Shown: piece by piece, positions 1-6,042 of the stretch
How positions within the stretch are numbered: position 1 is the stretch's first letter
Layout: each line of letters begins with the position of its first letter
From: Pseudomonadota bacterium
GTDB lineage: Bacteria; Pseudomonadota; Alphaproteobacteria; Caulobacterales; Caulobacteraceae
Length of the DNA stretch: 17,192 nt
Direction: 5' to 3'
NCBI GenBank assembly: GCA_023445955.1
Contig: JAEXJH010000569.1
Coordinates: forward strand, 1-17,192
Position numbers and translations under genes: made by a program
Notes under the pieces: generated by a model
Database searches by the model: none
What the model saw: the letters and a program-made list of their open reading frames with translations, nothing else
Told to the model about the DNA's origin: nothing

Positions 1-63
1 GCCCGCCTCCTGCTCCCGCAAGATTCCGATGATCTGTTCTTCCGTGAACCGTGATCGTTTCAT
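1..63 (-). CDS. IS3-family transposase OrfA, N-terminal fragment
   Basis: The first 21 codons can be read leftward from an ATG at 61-63, and they begin MKRSRFTEEQIIGILREQE. This is the characteristic start of IS3-family OrfA, the small helix-turn-helix protein that binds the element's ends; the full transposase is usually made by frameshifting into OrfB. A purine-rich AGGAAAGGGA ribosome site lies at 71-80. The frame is open to the window edge. The subgroup cannot be fixed from 21 residues. Confidence 0.8.
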   Translation of the reverse strand, partial: MKRSRFTEEQIIGILREQEAG

Positions 64-122
64 TCGTCCGTCCCTTTCCTGGGGCGGACTCTAGTTATTT
101 TTGGAGGAGTTTCAGGGGGTCA
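1..122 (-). mobile_element. Left end of an IS3-family insertion sequence, cut by the window edge
   Basis: Read on the minus strand, the element starts at about position 122 with TGACCCCCTGAAACTCC, runs through a short AT-rich leader, and enters a transposase frame at position 63. IS3-family elements typically begin 5'-TG and carry the transposase start 50-100 bp inside the end, which fits. The other end, the second transposase frame and the target duplication lie outside the window, so the exact boundary (122 or a base or two away) and the integrity of the element cannot be judged. Confidence 0.65.
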
Positions 123-354
123 CGTCAAAAGATCTTCCAAACGCTTATTTTTCCATAGTCAGCGGCGTTGATATGTGGAGAGTTTTTGGAATCGGCGGCT
201 AGTCCTGCCCGTTGACGGTGCCCCGCAGCGCCAAGCCAAAAGACCGCGTGGACCTTCTTGGTCCGCCGCTTAGCCGACCTGGTTTGCGGGTCGCACGACA
301 CGCGGGGTGCGACCCGCTTCCAACATCATCACGCTTAAAAGGAGGGGCCTGCGT
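123..354. other. Non-coding stretch between the IS end and the lysis-like cassette
   Basis: I see no convincing gene here; the short open frames are shadows. The first 75 bases are AT-rich compared with the rest of the window (for example CTTATTTTTCC near 142) and could hold a promoter, but I cannot point to a clear -35/-10 pair. The second half holds two inverted repeats (249-264 and 286-317) just ahead of the ribosome site of the first cassette gene. It may be leftover DNA from a larger element interrupted by the IS. Confidence 0.5.
286..317 (+). promoter_or_regulatory. Strong GC hairpin in the leader of the holin-like gene
   Basis: GCGGGTCGCAC (286-296) pairs perfectly with GTGCGACCCGC (307-317), giving an 11 bp stem with a 10-base loop. 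A smaller hairpin, GGACC-ttctt-GGTCC (250-264), lies just upstream. No T-run follows, so it is not a typical intrinsic terminator. It ends 19 bases before the Shine-Dalgarno sequence at 337-345. Possible roles are a transcript-end remnant of an upstream gene, an mRNA-stabilising leader or an attenuator; the sequence alone does not decide. Confidence 0.45.
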
Positions 355-705
355 ATGCCCTGGAGAGACCCCGACTTGCTCGGGCGATACGGCATGGCCG
401 CCGGGGGCGCGGGCCTCTACGGCCTGTACTTGTTCGCGATCAAGACGCGATCGGGCGGCCAGCTCACCCGCAAGGACGTGAACTGGCTGATCCTGAACGT
501 CGCCTGCGCGCTGCTGTCGGGCCTCTTGCTGACCCACGTCTTCGCAGGCCGCGTTGCGGCGCTCATCCCATGGGCTTCGCTACGCGACGCCGGGCTGGTG
601 GCGTTCGCGTTCGGCGTCTTCGGCTGGGAGCTGCTGCCGCTGCTCTTCCCCAAGGCCCTGAGATGGGCCGAACAGGCTGTCGAGCAGGCCGGGAGCGGTC
701 GATGA
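355..705 (+). CDS. Small three-helix membrane protein, holin-like
   Basis: This is a 116-residue protein. The ATG at 355 is chosen because AAAAGGAGG (337-345) sits at proper spacing; the frame is open further upstream but without a ribosome site. Three hydrophobic segments are visible, at about residues 12-29, 44-63 and 78-98, with charged ends (a basic loop around 30-40 and a C-terminal KALRWAEQAVEQ helix). Size and topology match class I phage holins, which make the inner-membrane lesion that lets endolysin reach the wall. The lysozyme two genes downstream supports that reading, but holins are too diverse to assign by eye. It could equally be another phage or unrelated membrane protein. Its stop overlaps the next start (ATGA). 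Confidence 0.6.
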   Translation: MPWRDPDLLGRYGMAAGGAGLYGLYLFAIKTRSGGQLTRKDVNWLILNVACALLSGLLLTHVFAGRVAALIPWASLRDAGLVAFAFGVFGWELLPLLFPKALRWAEQAVEQAGSGR

Positions 706-1007
706 ATCGGATGGACCTCGTCGCCGTCACCGCGGCGACCCTGGCCAGCGGCTGGCTGGCGATCCGCGCCTACATGCTCAAGCCGGCGTTCGCCAGCTGG
801 TGCAGCGCGCCTGGCGTCGTCTGGGCGTCTATCCTGGCGCTGTCGGTTATCTGCGGCGTCGCCGCGCTGTCAATTGTGCGGACCGGCGTCCACGCGACCC
901 CGCGTGAGACCATGCTGCTGCTGGCCCTGGCTTGGGTGGCGCTGGTTATGCTCGCCAACCTGCACCGCCAGGCGCCGGTCGTCCGGAGGTATCCTCATGA
1001 CGCCTAG
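702..1007 (+). CDS. Second small membrane protein of the lysis-like cassette
   Basis: This is a 101-residue protein starting at the ATG of an ATGA overlap with the gene before it, which implies translational coupling; GGGAG lies at 691-695. Three hydrophobic stretches can be seen at about residues 5-22, 38-59 and 71-87, with a short basic and histidine-containing tail (NLHRQAPVVRRYPHD). I do not recognise a family. Lying between a holin-like gene and a lysozyme, it may be a holin partner, an antiholin or another phage membrane protein. The 3' end overlaps the lysozyme start by 11 bases. Frame, overlap and composition support it being a real gene; the function is inferred from position only. 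Confidence 0.6.
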   Translation: MNRMDLVAVTAATLASGWLAIRAYMLKPAFASWCSAPGVVWASILALSVICGVAALSIVRTGVHATPRETMLLLALAWVALVMLANLHRQAPVVRRYPHDA

Positions 1008-1461
1008 CCCCCGTTGTATCGCCTTCATCAAGGGCTTCGAGAAATGCCGCCTGAAGGCGTTCAAGCCGACGCCCAATGACGTCTGGACGCTGGGCTGGGG
1101 TGCGACAGGACCGGATATCAAGGCGGGCATGACCTGGACCCAGGTCCAGGCGGATGCGCGCTTCGACCGCGACTTGGCGAGGTTCGCCGCGGGAGTCCAG
1201 TGGCTGCTGCGCTCTCGTCCAACAACCCAGGCCCAGTTCGACGCCATGGTGTCGTTCGCATACAATGTCGGCCTTGATGACGACGGCGACGGCATCGCCG
1301 AGGGCTTCGGCGACTCCACGTTGCTAAGGCTGCATAAGGCCGGCGATTTTGTCGGTGCGGCCAATCAGTTCAGGCTTTGGAATAAACAAAAGGGCGTCGT
1401 GTTGGCGGGGCTTACACGTCGTCGCGCGGGCGAAGCCGCACTGTATCGAGGCGAGGCCTGA
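997..1461 (+). CDS. Phage-type lysozyme / endolysin (GH24 family)
   Basis: This is a 154-residue muramidase-type protein, predicted to cleave the MurNAc-GlcNAc bond of peptidoglycan. The ATG at 997 has CCGGAGGT at 983-990; the longer upstream frame overlaps the membrane gene and is not used. The GH24 core is visible: IKGFEKCRLKAF carries the catalytic Glu (E15), followed by DVWTLGWGAT with the conserved Thr (T31), and QAQFDAMVSFAYNVG matches the usual downstream helix. The third position of the T4-type E-x8-D/C-x5-T triad is a proline (P24) with one extra residue before Thr; D28 might substitute. There is no signal peptide or N-terminal signal-anchor helix, so export would need a holin. The length is normal for a single-domain endolysin. 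Confidence 0.88.
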   Translation: MTPSPRCIAFIKGFEKCRLKAFKPTPNDVWTLGWGATGPDIKAGMTWTQVQADARFDRDLARFAAGVQWLLRSRPTTQAQFDAMVSFAYNVGLDDDGDGIAEGFGDSTLLRLHKAGDFVGAANQFRLWNKQKGVVLAGLTRRRAGEAALYRGEA

Positions 1462-1537
1462 GGCGGTCCGCCGTTCTGGATCCAGCCCGAAATCGCGCCC
1501 GGCGAACTCCGGGCTTACCAATCCAAGGACCCATCCC

Positions 1538-1771
1538 ATGAAGCACGTCATCGGCCCGATGGCGGGCCTGCTGCTGGCTGTCTGCCTGTGTGGCTGCGCC
1601 GGCATGGCCGTCGATCCCGTCACCTTGGCTCAGGCGATCAAGGCGCTGAACGAAGGATGCGAACGCACCATCGACCTTGATCTGGACAAGACCCGGCCAG
1701 GCGGCGGATCGCTGAAGGTGACCCGCGTCTGTGCGCCGGCCGTCGAGGCGGCCGAGGCGCCGAAACCCTAG
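1538..1771 (+). CDS. Small predicted lipoprotein at the end of the lysis-like cassette
   Basis: This is a 77-residue protein starting at the ATG at 1538, with AAGGA at 1524-1528. The N-terminus is a lipoprotein signal: a short basic start, a hydrophobic run LLLAVC, then lipobox L17-C18-G19-C20, so the mature protein would begin at Cys20 and be anchored by lipid. The mature part (about 58 residues) has two further cysteines that could form a disulfide and ends in an Ala/Pro-rich tail. A small lipoprotein directly after an endolysin resembles an outer-membrane spanin subunit, but no paired inner-membrane spanin is seen, so this is a weak inference. Its TAG stop shares the bases CTAG with the stop of the convergent gene. 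Confidence 0.65.
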   Translation: MKHVIGPMAGLLLAVCLCGCAGMAVDPVTLAQAIKALNEGCERTIDLDLDKTRPGGGSLKVTRVCAPAVEAAEAPKP

Positions 1772-2877
1772 AACTGGCTCGGGAAGGCCTTGGTGGTCTT
1801 GGCGTCGTTGTAGCGCGCGCCGGGGCAGTCGACGGCGTAGGCGCCGGCGGTCTCGGCCAGGTAGGGGCCGCGGCCGCTGTCGCCATTGAGGGCGCGGCAC
1901 GAGACGGCGGTCTTGTAGACCACCGAGCCGTCGTGGCTGAGCTCGTTCATGAAGAGGTCGAAGGCCAGGTCCATCAGGCCGCGCGTGGCGGCCAGGCGGC
2001 GATCGCGGCCGTTGAAGGCGGTGGTGACCTCGCCCAGCTGCGACATCTCGCGGGTGGCGGGGACGGGACCGGCTGCGGCGCCGGCTGCGCTGATCACGCC
2101 GCCGGCCAGCATGGCCTCCAGGTCCTGGAAGCGGCCAGAGGCCGTGCCGACGGCCAGGGCGGTGTTGAAGGCGGCGTCGAAGCCGGGGCCTAGACGGCTT
2201 GGGCCGCCGATGGCGGCGGCCTGGGCCGCGCCGACCAGGCCGGCATAGGGCGCGTCGTAGATCGAGACGATCAGGTTCTGGTTGACGTAGTAGCCCAGGG
2301 CGATGCCGCCGATGGCGCCGCCGGGCAGGGCCAGCACGCGGTCGCGCGAGACGCCCAGCGGACCGGCGATGGCGGCGCGGGTCATGTCGGGGGTGATGCC
2401 GGTCCAGCGCGCTTCGTAGGAGGCTTCCAGCGTCTTCTCGCGCACCACCTCGCCCGTGCGCCAGCGCACCAGGCGGAAGGTCACGCGGGCCGAGGCCAGC
2501 TTGTCGGTTCCCCACCAGACGTTGGGGCCGCGCAGCTCTTCGAACGTCGTGTAGAGCATGTACTCGGCGTCGAGGCGCGAGGGCGCCAGCATCTCGGCAT
2601 GGCGCAGGTGATCGTTCAGGCTCTCGACGACCTGGACGCGGGTCGGGCGGGTGGTGACGACGGCGCCGCCATCGAACCAGCGGAACTCAGGCGCCCCTTC
2701 GACGGCTTGGACGGCGACGTTGCGATAGAAGGCGCGGGCCGGGGAGGCCTTGGCCACGGCGACCGGCGGCAGGGCCGGCTGGCGCAGGGCGGCGACCTCT
2801 TCGCGGGTGGCGCAGGCGCTCAAGCCAGCAGCGGCGCTCGCCAGCAGGACGGCCAGACGGATGGACTTGGTCAGCAT
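1768..2877 (-). CDS. Large predicted lipoprotein of unknown function
   Basis: This is a 369-residue protein read leftward from an ATG at 2877, with GGGGGAG at 2887-2893. The first 22 residues form a lipoprotein signal: MLTKSIR, a hydrophobic core, then LSAC with Cys22 as the lipid-modified residue. The mature part starts with a short Ala/Pro linker (about 30-45), then a mixed alpha/beta region with repeated aromatic and charged residues (FRWFDGG, VWWGTDKLASARVTFRLV). The middle is glycine/alanine-rich (about 185-270), and the C-terminal part contains two cysteines. I do not recognise the family. Composition matches the flanking genes, so it does not look recently acquired. It is a stand-alone gene: convergent with the cassette on one side and upstream in coordinates from the malA terminator on the other. 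Its role in maltodextrin use is not supported by anything but position. Confidence 0.8.
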   Translation of the reverse strand: MLTKSIRLAVLLASAAAGLSACATREEVAALRQPALPPVAVAKASPARAFYRNVAVQAVEGAPEFRWFDGGAVVTTRPTRVQVVESLNDHLRHAEMLAPSRLDAEYMLYTTFEELRGPNVWWGTDKLASARVTFRLVRWRTGEVVREKTLEASYEARWTGITPDMTRAAIAGPLGVSRDRVLALPGGAIGGIALGYYVNQNLIVSIYDAPYAGLVGAAQAAAIGGPSRLGPGFDAAFNTALAVGTASGRFQDLEAMLAGGVISAAGAAAGPVPATREMSQLGEVTTAFNGRDRRLAATRGLMDLAFDLFMNELSHDGSVVYKTAVSCRALNGDSGRGPYLAETAGAYAVDCPGARYNDAKTTKAFPSQF

Positions 2878-2952
2878 GATCGCGCGCTCCCCCAGATGAG
2901 CGGCACTATCGGGCGCAATCCTAAAGAGAGCTTGAAAACCAGCGTAGAAGTC

Positions 2953-2988
2953 AAAAAAGAGCCCCTGTCGGGCAGGGCCGACAGGGGC
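2953..2988 (-). terminator. Intrinsic terminator of malA
   Basis: On the minus strand GCCCCTGTCGG pairs with CCGACAGGGGC (11 bp perfect stem, plus-strand arms 2961-2971 and 2978-2988, 6-base loop), followed after two bases by six T residues (the complement of 2953-2958). This is a textbook Rho-independent terminator placed about 30 bases after the malA stop codon. It also separates malA transcription from the lipoprotein gene downstream. Confidence 0.9.
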
Positions 2989-3017
2989 GCTATAGGCTTT
3001 GGGGAAGGTGGTGTCGG

Positions 3018-5738
3018 TTAGAACTTGTAGTTCAGGCCGACGAGGTAGGTGCGACCGTAGTTCTGGTAGTCGATGACCTGACGCGGGTCGTTGTTCTGGA
3101 AGGTGACGAAGGGCTCGTTGGTCAGGTTGTTGACCTGGGCCAGGACCGAGAGGCCTTCCATCGGACCCTTTTCGAAGGTGTAGCCGATCTGGCTGTCGAC
3201 GACGGACTCGCCCTTGACCATCCGGTAGTTGCGGCCGTTGCCAAAGCCCGTGACCTCGCCCAGGAACTTGGAGCGATAGCGGTCGCTGACGCGGAACGAG
3301 AAGCCGTTCTTCTCGTAATAGACGGTCAGGTTGGCGACCTTCTTCGACAGGCCGGGCATCGGCTGGGTCGGGTCGCCCGGGTTCGGCTGGATCGAGCTGT
3401 CGGTGTACGAGGCGCTGAAGGTGGCGCCGAAGCCGTCCAGCACGTCGGTGAACAGCGCGCCCGGGATCGAGGCGGCGAATTCGACGCCCTTCACATTGCC
3501 GCCATTGCCGTTCTGCGGCGTGGTGACCAAGCCCAGGCGCGTGGCCGGGGCCGGGCCGCCGTTGGTCGGGAAGCCCGTGAAGTCGAACACGACGCTCTGG
3601 TCGTACACGTAGGTCTTCAGGTCCTTGTAGAAGGCGGCCAGCGAGACGTAGGCCTGACGGCCGAAGTACTTTTCGTACGACACGTCATAGGCGTCGGCGC
3701 GCCAGGGCTCGAGCTCCGGATTGCCGCCCGAACCGCTCCACGGCGAGAAGTTGATGTTGCTGTTGCCGGCCTTGCTGGGATCGTAGCTGAAGGTCTTGGA
3801 CGCGCGCATCTGGTCCATCCGCGGACGGGCCAGGGTGCGGGCGACCGCGAAGCGCAGGGTCTGCTCGGCCGGCAGGTGGAACTGCAGGTTCATGCTGGGC
3901 AGGAAGTCGGTGTAGGTCTTGCCGCCCGCCAGGTTGGTGCGGGTGACGCCCGTACCGGTGCCGCTGGCGCCCAGGGCGGTCGAGCTCTGGTCGGTGTTGA
4001 CGATCTGGAAGCCGAAGTTGCCGGTGACCGGCACGCTGCCGACGGCCGCGTCGATATTGGCCTTCACGTAGCCGATCGCGACCTTCTCCTCGACGTCCCA
4101 GCTCTTGACCAGCACGTCGGCGTTGGGGTTGCGGACCAGGTCGTACGTGCCGTTCTTGATCAGGGCGAACGGGTCGTAGCTGACCATGCCGGCGATGCCG
4201 ATGAAGGCCAGAGAGGTGGTGCCGACGATGGCCGACGAGGGGATCGCGACGCTGGCCGGCGAGCCCTTCACGCGCAGGAACCATTCGTCGTTGACCAGGC
4301 CCTTGGTGCGTTCGCTGTAGTTGAAGCCGACCTCGAAGCTCGACAGGCCGTCGTCCAGTGTCTTGATGGCCGAGAAGCGGGCGGCCTTCAGCTCGTCCTG
4401 GATATGCGGCTGGTTCAGATAGCCGTCCTGGCCGCCGGTGATGATGTCGCCGCCCCAGCCTTGCGGGCTGGTCAGCTTGATCACGTTCGGATCGGCGTAG
4501 TTCAGGGTCGACTTGAAGATCGCCACGCCGTCGTCGTTCATCGTGAACGTCATGTTGTCGGTGGCGCCGACGCCCGAGCGGCCGGTGCCCGAATAGCTCT
4601 CGACGACCTGGTCGGTGCGGTCGACCTTCGACCAGGACAGGTCGCTGACCAGGGTCCAGTCGTCGCCGACGTTGAACTTGTTGTTCCAGCCGACCGACTT
4701 GATGGTGGCGTTGCGGTCGTTGCCGTCGTTGCGGACCACGCCCTTGACGCCGTTGAACGTCCCGCTGTTGACGAAGCCGCCCGAGGCCTGGGCGCCGGTC
4801 AGCGGCACGCCGCCCCAGACCAGCGGCAGTTCGATGCCGCGCTGGATCTGATGGTTCTTGAACTTCGAATAGAAGACGTCCAGCGACGAGGTGTAGGTGT
4901 CGGTGGGCGCGATCTCCAAGACGCCGATCACGCCGTCGCGCTTGAGCATGCTGGACTGTACGTACGGCTTGGCGCCGCCGATCACCAGGTTGCCCGAGGC
5001 GTCGGTGGGATAGCCCCACGCGTTCCAACGCTCGGCCTGATAGGGCGACTCCATGTGGGCGTAGCCGAGCGCCAGGCCCAGCTTACCGTCCATGAACTGG
5101 TCGATGTACGAGATCGACAGGCGGTTGCCGTGGGCCTTGGTGCCGGCGTTCAGGGCGCCGATGTCGTTCCACTCGTAGCGGGCGCCGATGGCCAGGGCGC
5201 GCTTGCCGAAGGCCAGCGGGCGGACGGTGCGCATGTCGGCGGTGCCGGCCAGGCCCTGGCCGATCAGGCCGGCGTCCGGGGTCTTGTAGACCACGACGGC
5301 GCTCAGCAGTTCCGACGGATACTGGTCGAACTCGACGCCCCGGTTGTCGCCGGTCGAGACCTGCTCGCGGCCGTTCAGCAGGGCGGTGGTGAAGTCCGGG
5401 GCCAGGCCGCGGATCGAGATGACTTGCCCGCGGCCGTCCAGGCGCTGGGCGGTCAGGCCGGGCAGGCGGGCGATCGATTCGGCGATCGACACGTCCGGCA
5501 GCTTGCCGATGTCTTCTGCCGAGACGGCTTCGACGATCGACGTCGAGCTCTTCTTCAGCGAGATGGCGCCTTCGATGCCGCGACGGATGCCGGTGACGAC
5601 GATCTCTTCGACCTTGCTGTCATCCTGAGCAGCGGTGGTCTGGGCCTGGGCCGAGCCGGCCACGGCGAACGCCAGCGCCAGGCCGGTGGCGCTACCCGCC
5701 ATCAGCCACGCACGACGACGCGAAAATTGGGTGTTCAT
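3018..5738 (-). CDS. malA: TonB-dependent outer-membrane receptor for maltodextrins, MalA type
   Basis: This 906-residue outer-membrane beta-barrel imports maltooligosaccharides using TonB/ExbBD energy, by analogy with the characterised C. crescentus MalA. A signal peptide is clear (basic MNTQFSRRR, hydrophobic core, AQA cleavage near residue 32). A short linker then leads to the TonB-box-like VEEIVVTG (43-50). A plug domain follows (about 55-185), with SIAESIARLPG and the ISIRGLAPDF motif, and then a long barrel ending in a terminal Phe (YLVGLNYKF), the usual barrel-assembly signal. The length is normal for sugar-type TonB receptors. The ATG has AGGGAGGGAG just upstream (5744-5753). The gene diverges from the amylase gene, sharing a control region with TGCAAA boxes, and ends in an intrinsic terminator. 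The receptor class is certain; maltodextrin specificity rests on the surrounding genes. Confidence 0.92.
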   Translation of the reverse strand: MNTQFSRRRAWLMAGSATGLALAFAVAGSAQAQTTAAQDDSKVEEIVVTGIRRGIEGAISLKKSSTSIVEAVSAEDIGKLPDVSIAESIARLPGLTAQRLDGRGQVISIRGLAPDFTTALLNGREQVSTGDNRGVEFDQYPSELLSAVVVYKTPDAGLIGQGLAGTADMRTVRPLAFGKRALAIGARYEWNDIGALNAGTKAHGNRLSISYIDQFMDGKLGLALGYAHMESPYQAERWNAWGYPTDASGNLVIGGAKPYVQSSMLKRDGVIGVLEIAPTDTYTSSLDVFYSKFKNHQIQRGIELPLVWGGVPLTGAQASGGFVNSGTFNGVKGVVRNDGNDRNATIKSVGWNNKFNVGDDWTLVSDLSWSKVDRTDQVVESYSGTGRSGVGATDNMTFTMNDDGVAIFKSTLNYADPNVIKLTSPQGWGGDIITGGQDGYLNQPHIQDELKAARFSAIKTLDDGLSSFEVGFNYSERTKGLVNDEWFLRVKGSPASVAIPSSAIVGTTSLAFIGIAGMVSYDPFALIKNGTYDLVRNPNADVLVKSWDVEEKVAIGYVKANIDAAVGSVPVTGNFGFQIVNTDQSSTALGASGTGTGVTRTNLAGGKTYTDFLPSMNLQFHLPAEQTLRFAVARTLARPRMDQMRASKTFSYDPSKAGNSNINFSPWSGSGGNPELEPWRADAYDVSYEKYFGRQAYVSLAAFYKDLKTYVYDQSVVFDFTGFPTNGGPAPATRLGLVTTPQNGNGGNVKGVEFAASIPGALFTDVLDGFGATFSASYTDSSIQPNPGDPTQPMPGLSKKVANLTVYYEKNGFSFRVSDRYRSKFLGEVTGFGNGRNYRMVKGESVVDSQIGYTFEKGPMEGLSVLAQVNNLTNEPFVTFQNNDPRQVIDYQNYGRTYLVGLNYKF

Positions 5739-6042
5739 AGAAGCTCCCTCCCTGTCCGGCTCTGCGCTCTTGCAAACTTGCGATCGGGCCGTTGCTGCAA
5801 ACTACCGCAAATTAACGCGCTGTAATCAACCCAAAAAATTGCAAATCCAGCATCGGGTACGGTGAAATGGCGCTGGAATGGGGTGCTGTGTGGCTTCTTT
5901 GCGCCACTTCCGTGGGGTGAATTGGCTGCAAGAGGCCTGCAAATCCCATCAATTGAACGGATTGACAGGTTCACGCCGCTTCTGCAAATTCTTGCAAATA
6001 ATTGCAGTGGCGGTTGCGATCCGCCGCGAGAGGGAGGGAGCG
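5739..6042. promoter_or_regulatory. Divergent malA / amylase control region with TGCAAA boxes
   Basis: This 304 bp gap holds many copies of one motif, all in the same orientation on the plus strand: TGCAAA at 5771, 5796, 5840, 5938, 5983 and 5993, with near copies TGCGAT (5779), CGCAAA (5806), TGCAAG (5927) and TGCAGT (6003). Several lie in tandem at 10-11 bp steps (5796/5806, 5927/5938, 5983/5993/6003), that is about one helical turn. The same motif recurs between malI and malY. The natural reading is that these are operators for MalI, placed to control both divergent units. A possible -35 TTGACA for the amylase lies at 5962-5967, just upstream of the triple box; I cannot fix a -10. Both start codons are preceded by the same AGGGAGGGAGC ribosome site. 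Confidence 0.65.
5983..6008 (+). repeat. Triple tandem TGCAAA repeat upstream of the amylase gene
   Basis: TGCAAATTCT, TGCAAATAAT and TGCAGT start at 5983, 5993 and 6003, exactly 10 bases apart. They lie about 15 bases downstream of the candidate -35 TTGACA, where a bound repressor would cover the promoter core. This is the most regular of the box clusters in the window. A LacI-family dimer usually needs an inverted, not direct, arrangement, which makes this cluster worth testing separately. Confidence 0.6.

Noticed and set aside
241..317. Possible tRNA suggested by the nested hairpins near 249-317
   Set aside because: No acceptor stem closing the set and no T-arm consensus; the two hairpins do not form a cloverleaf.
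1412..2515. A 367-codon minus-strand frame overlapping the lipoprotein gene and the cassette
   Set aside because: The product is Arg/Pro/Gly-rich with no recognisable domain and lies in another frame of a gene with a good signal peptide; treated as a shadow.
3876..5825. A 649-codon open frame on the plus strand opposite malA
   Set aside because: It is antisense to a clear TonB receptor, its product is a low-complexity Val/Ala/Asp/Arg/Gly mix with no motif, and long opposite frames are expected in GC3-rich genes.
5878..6042. Extended N-terminus of the amylase from an upstream ATG at 5878
   Set aside because: It has no ribosome site, it would translate through the operator boxes, and it would bury the signal peptide 55 residues inside the protein.
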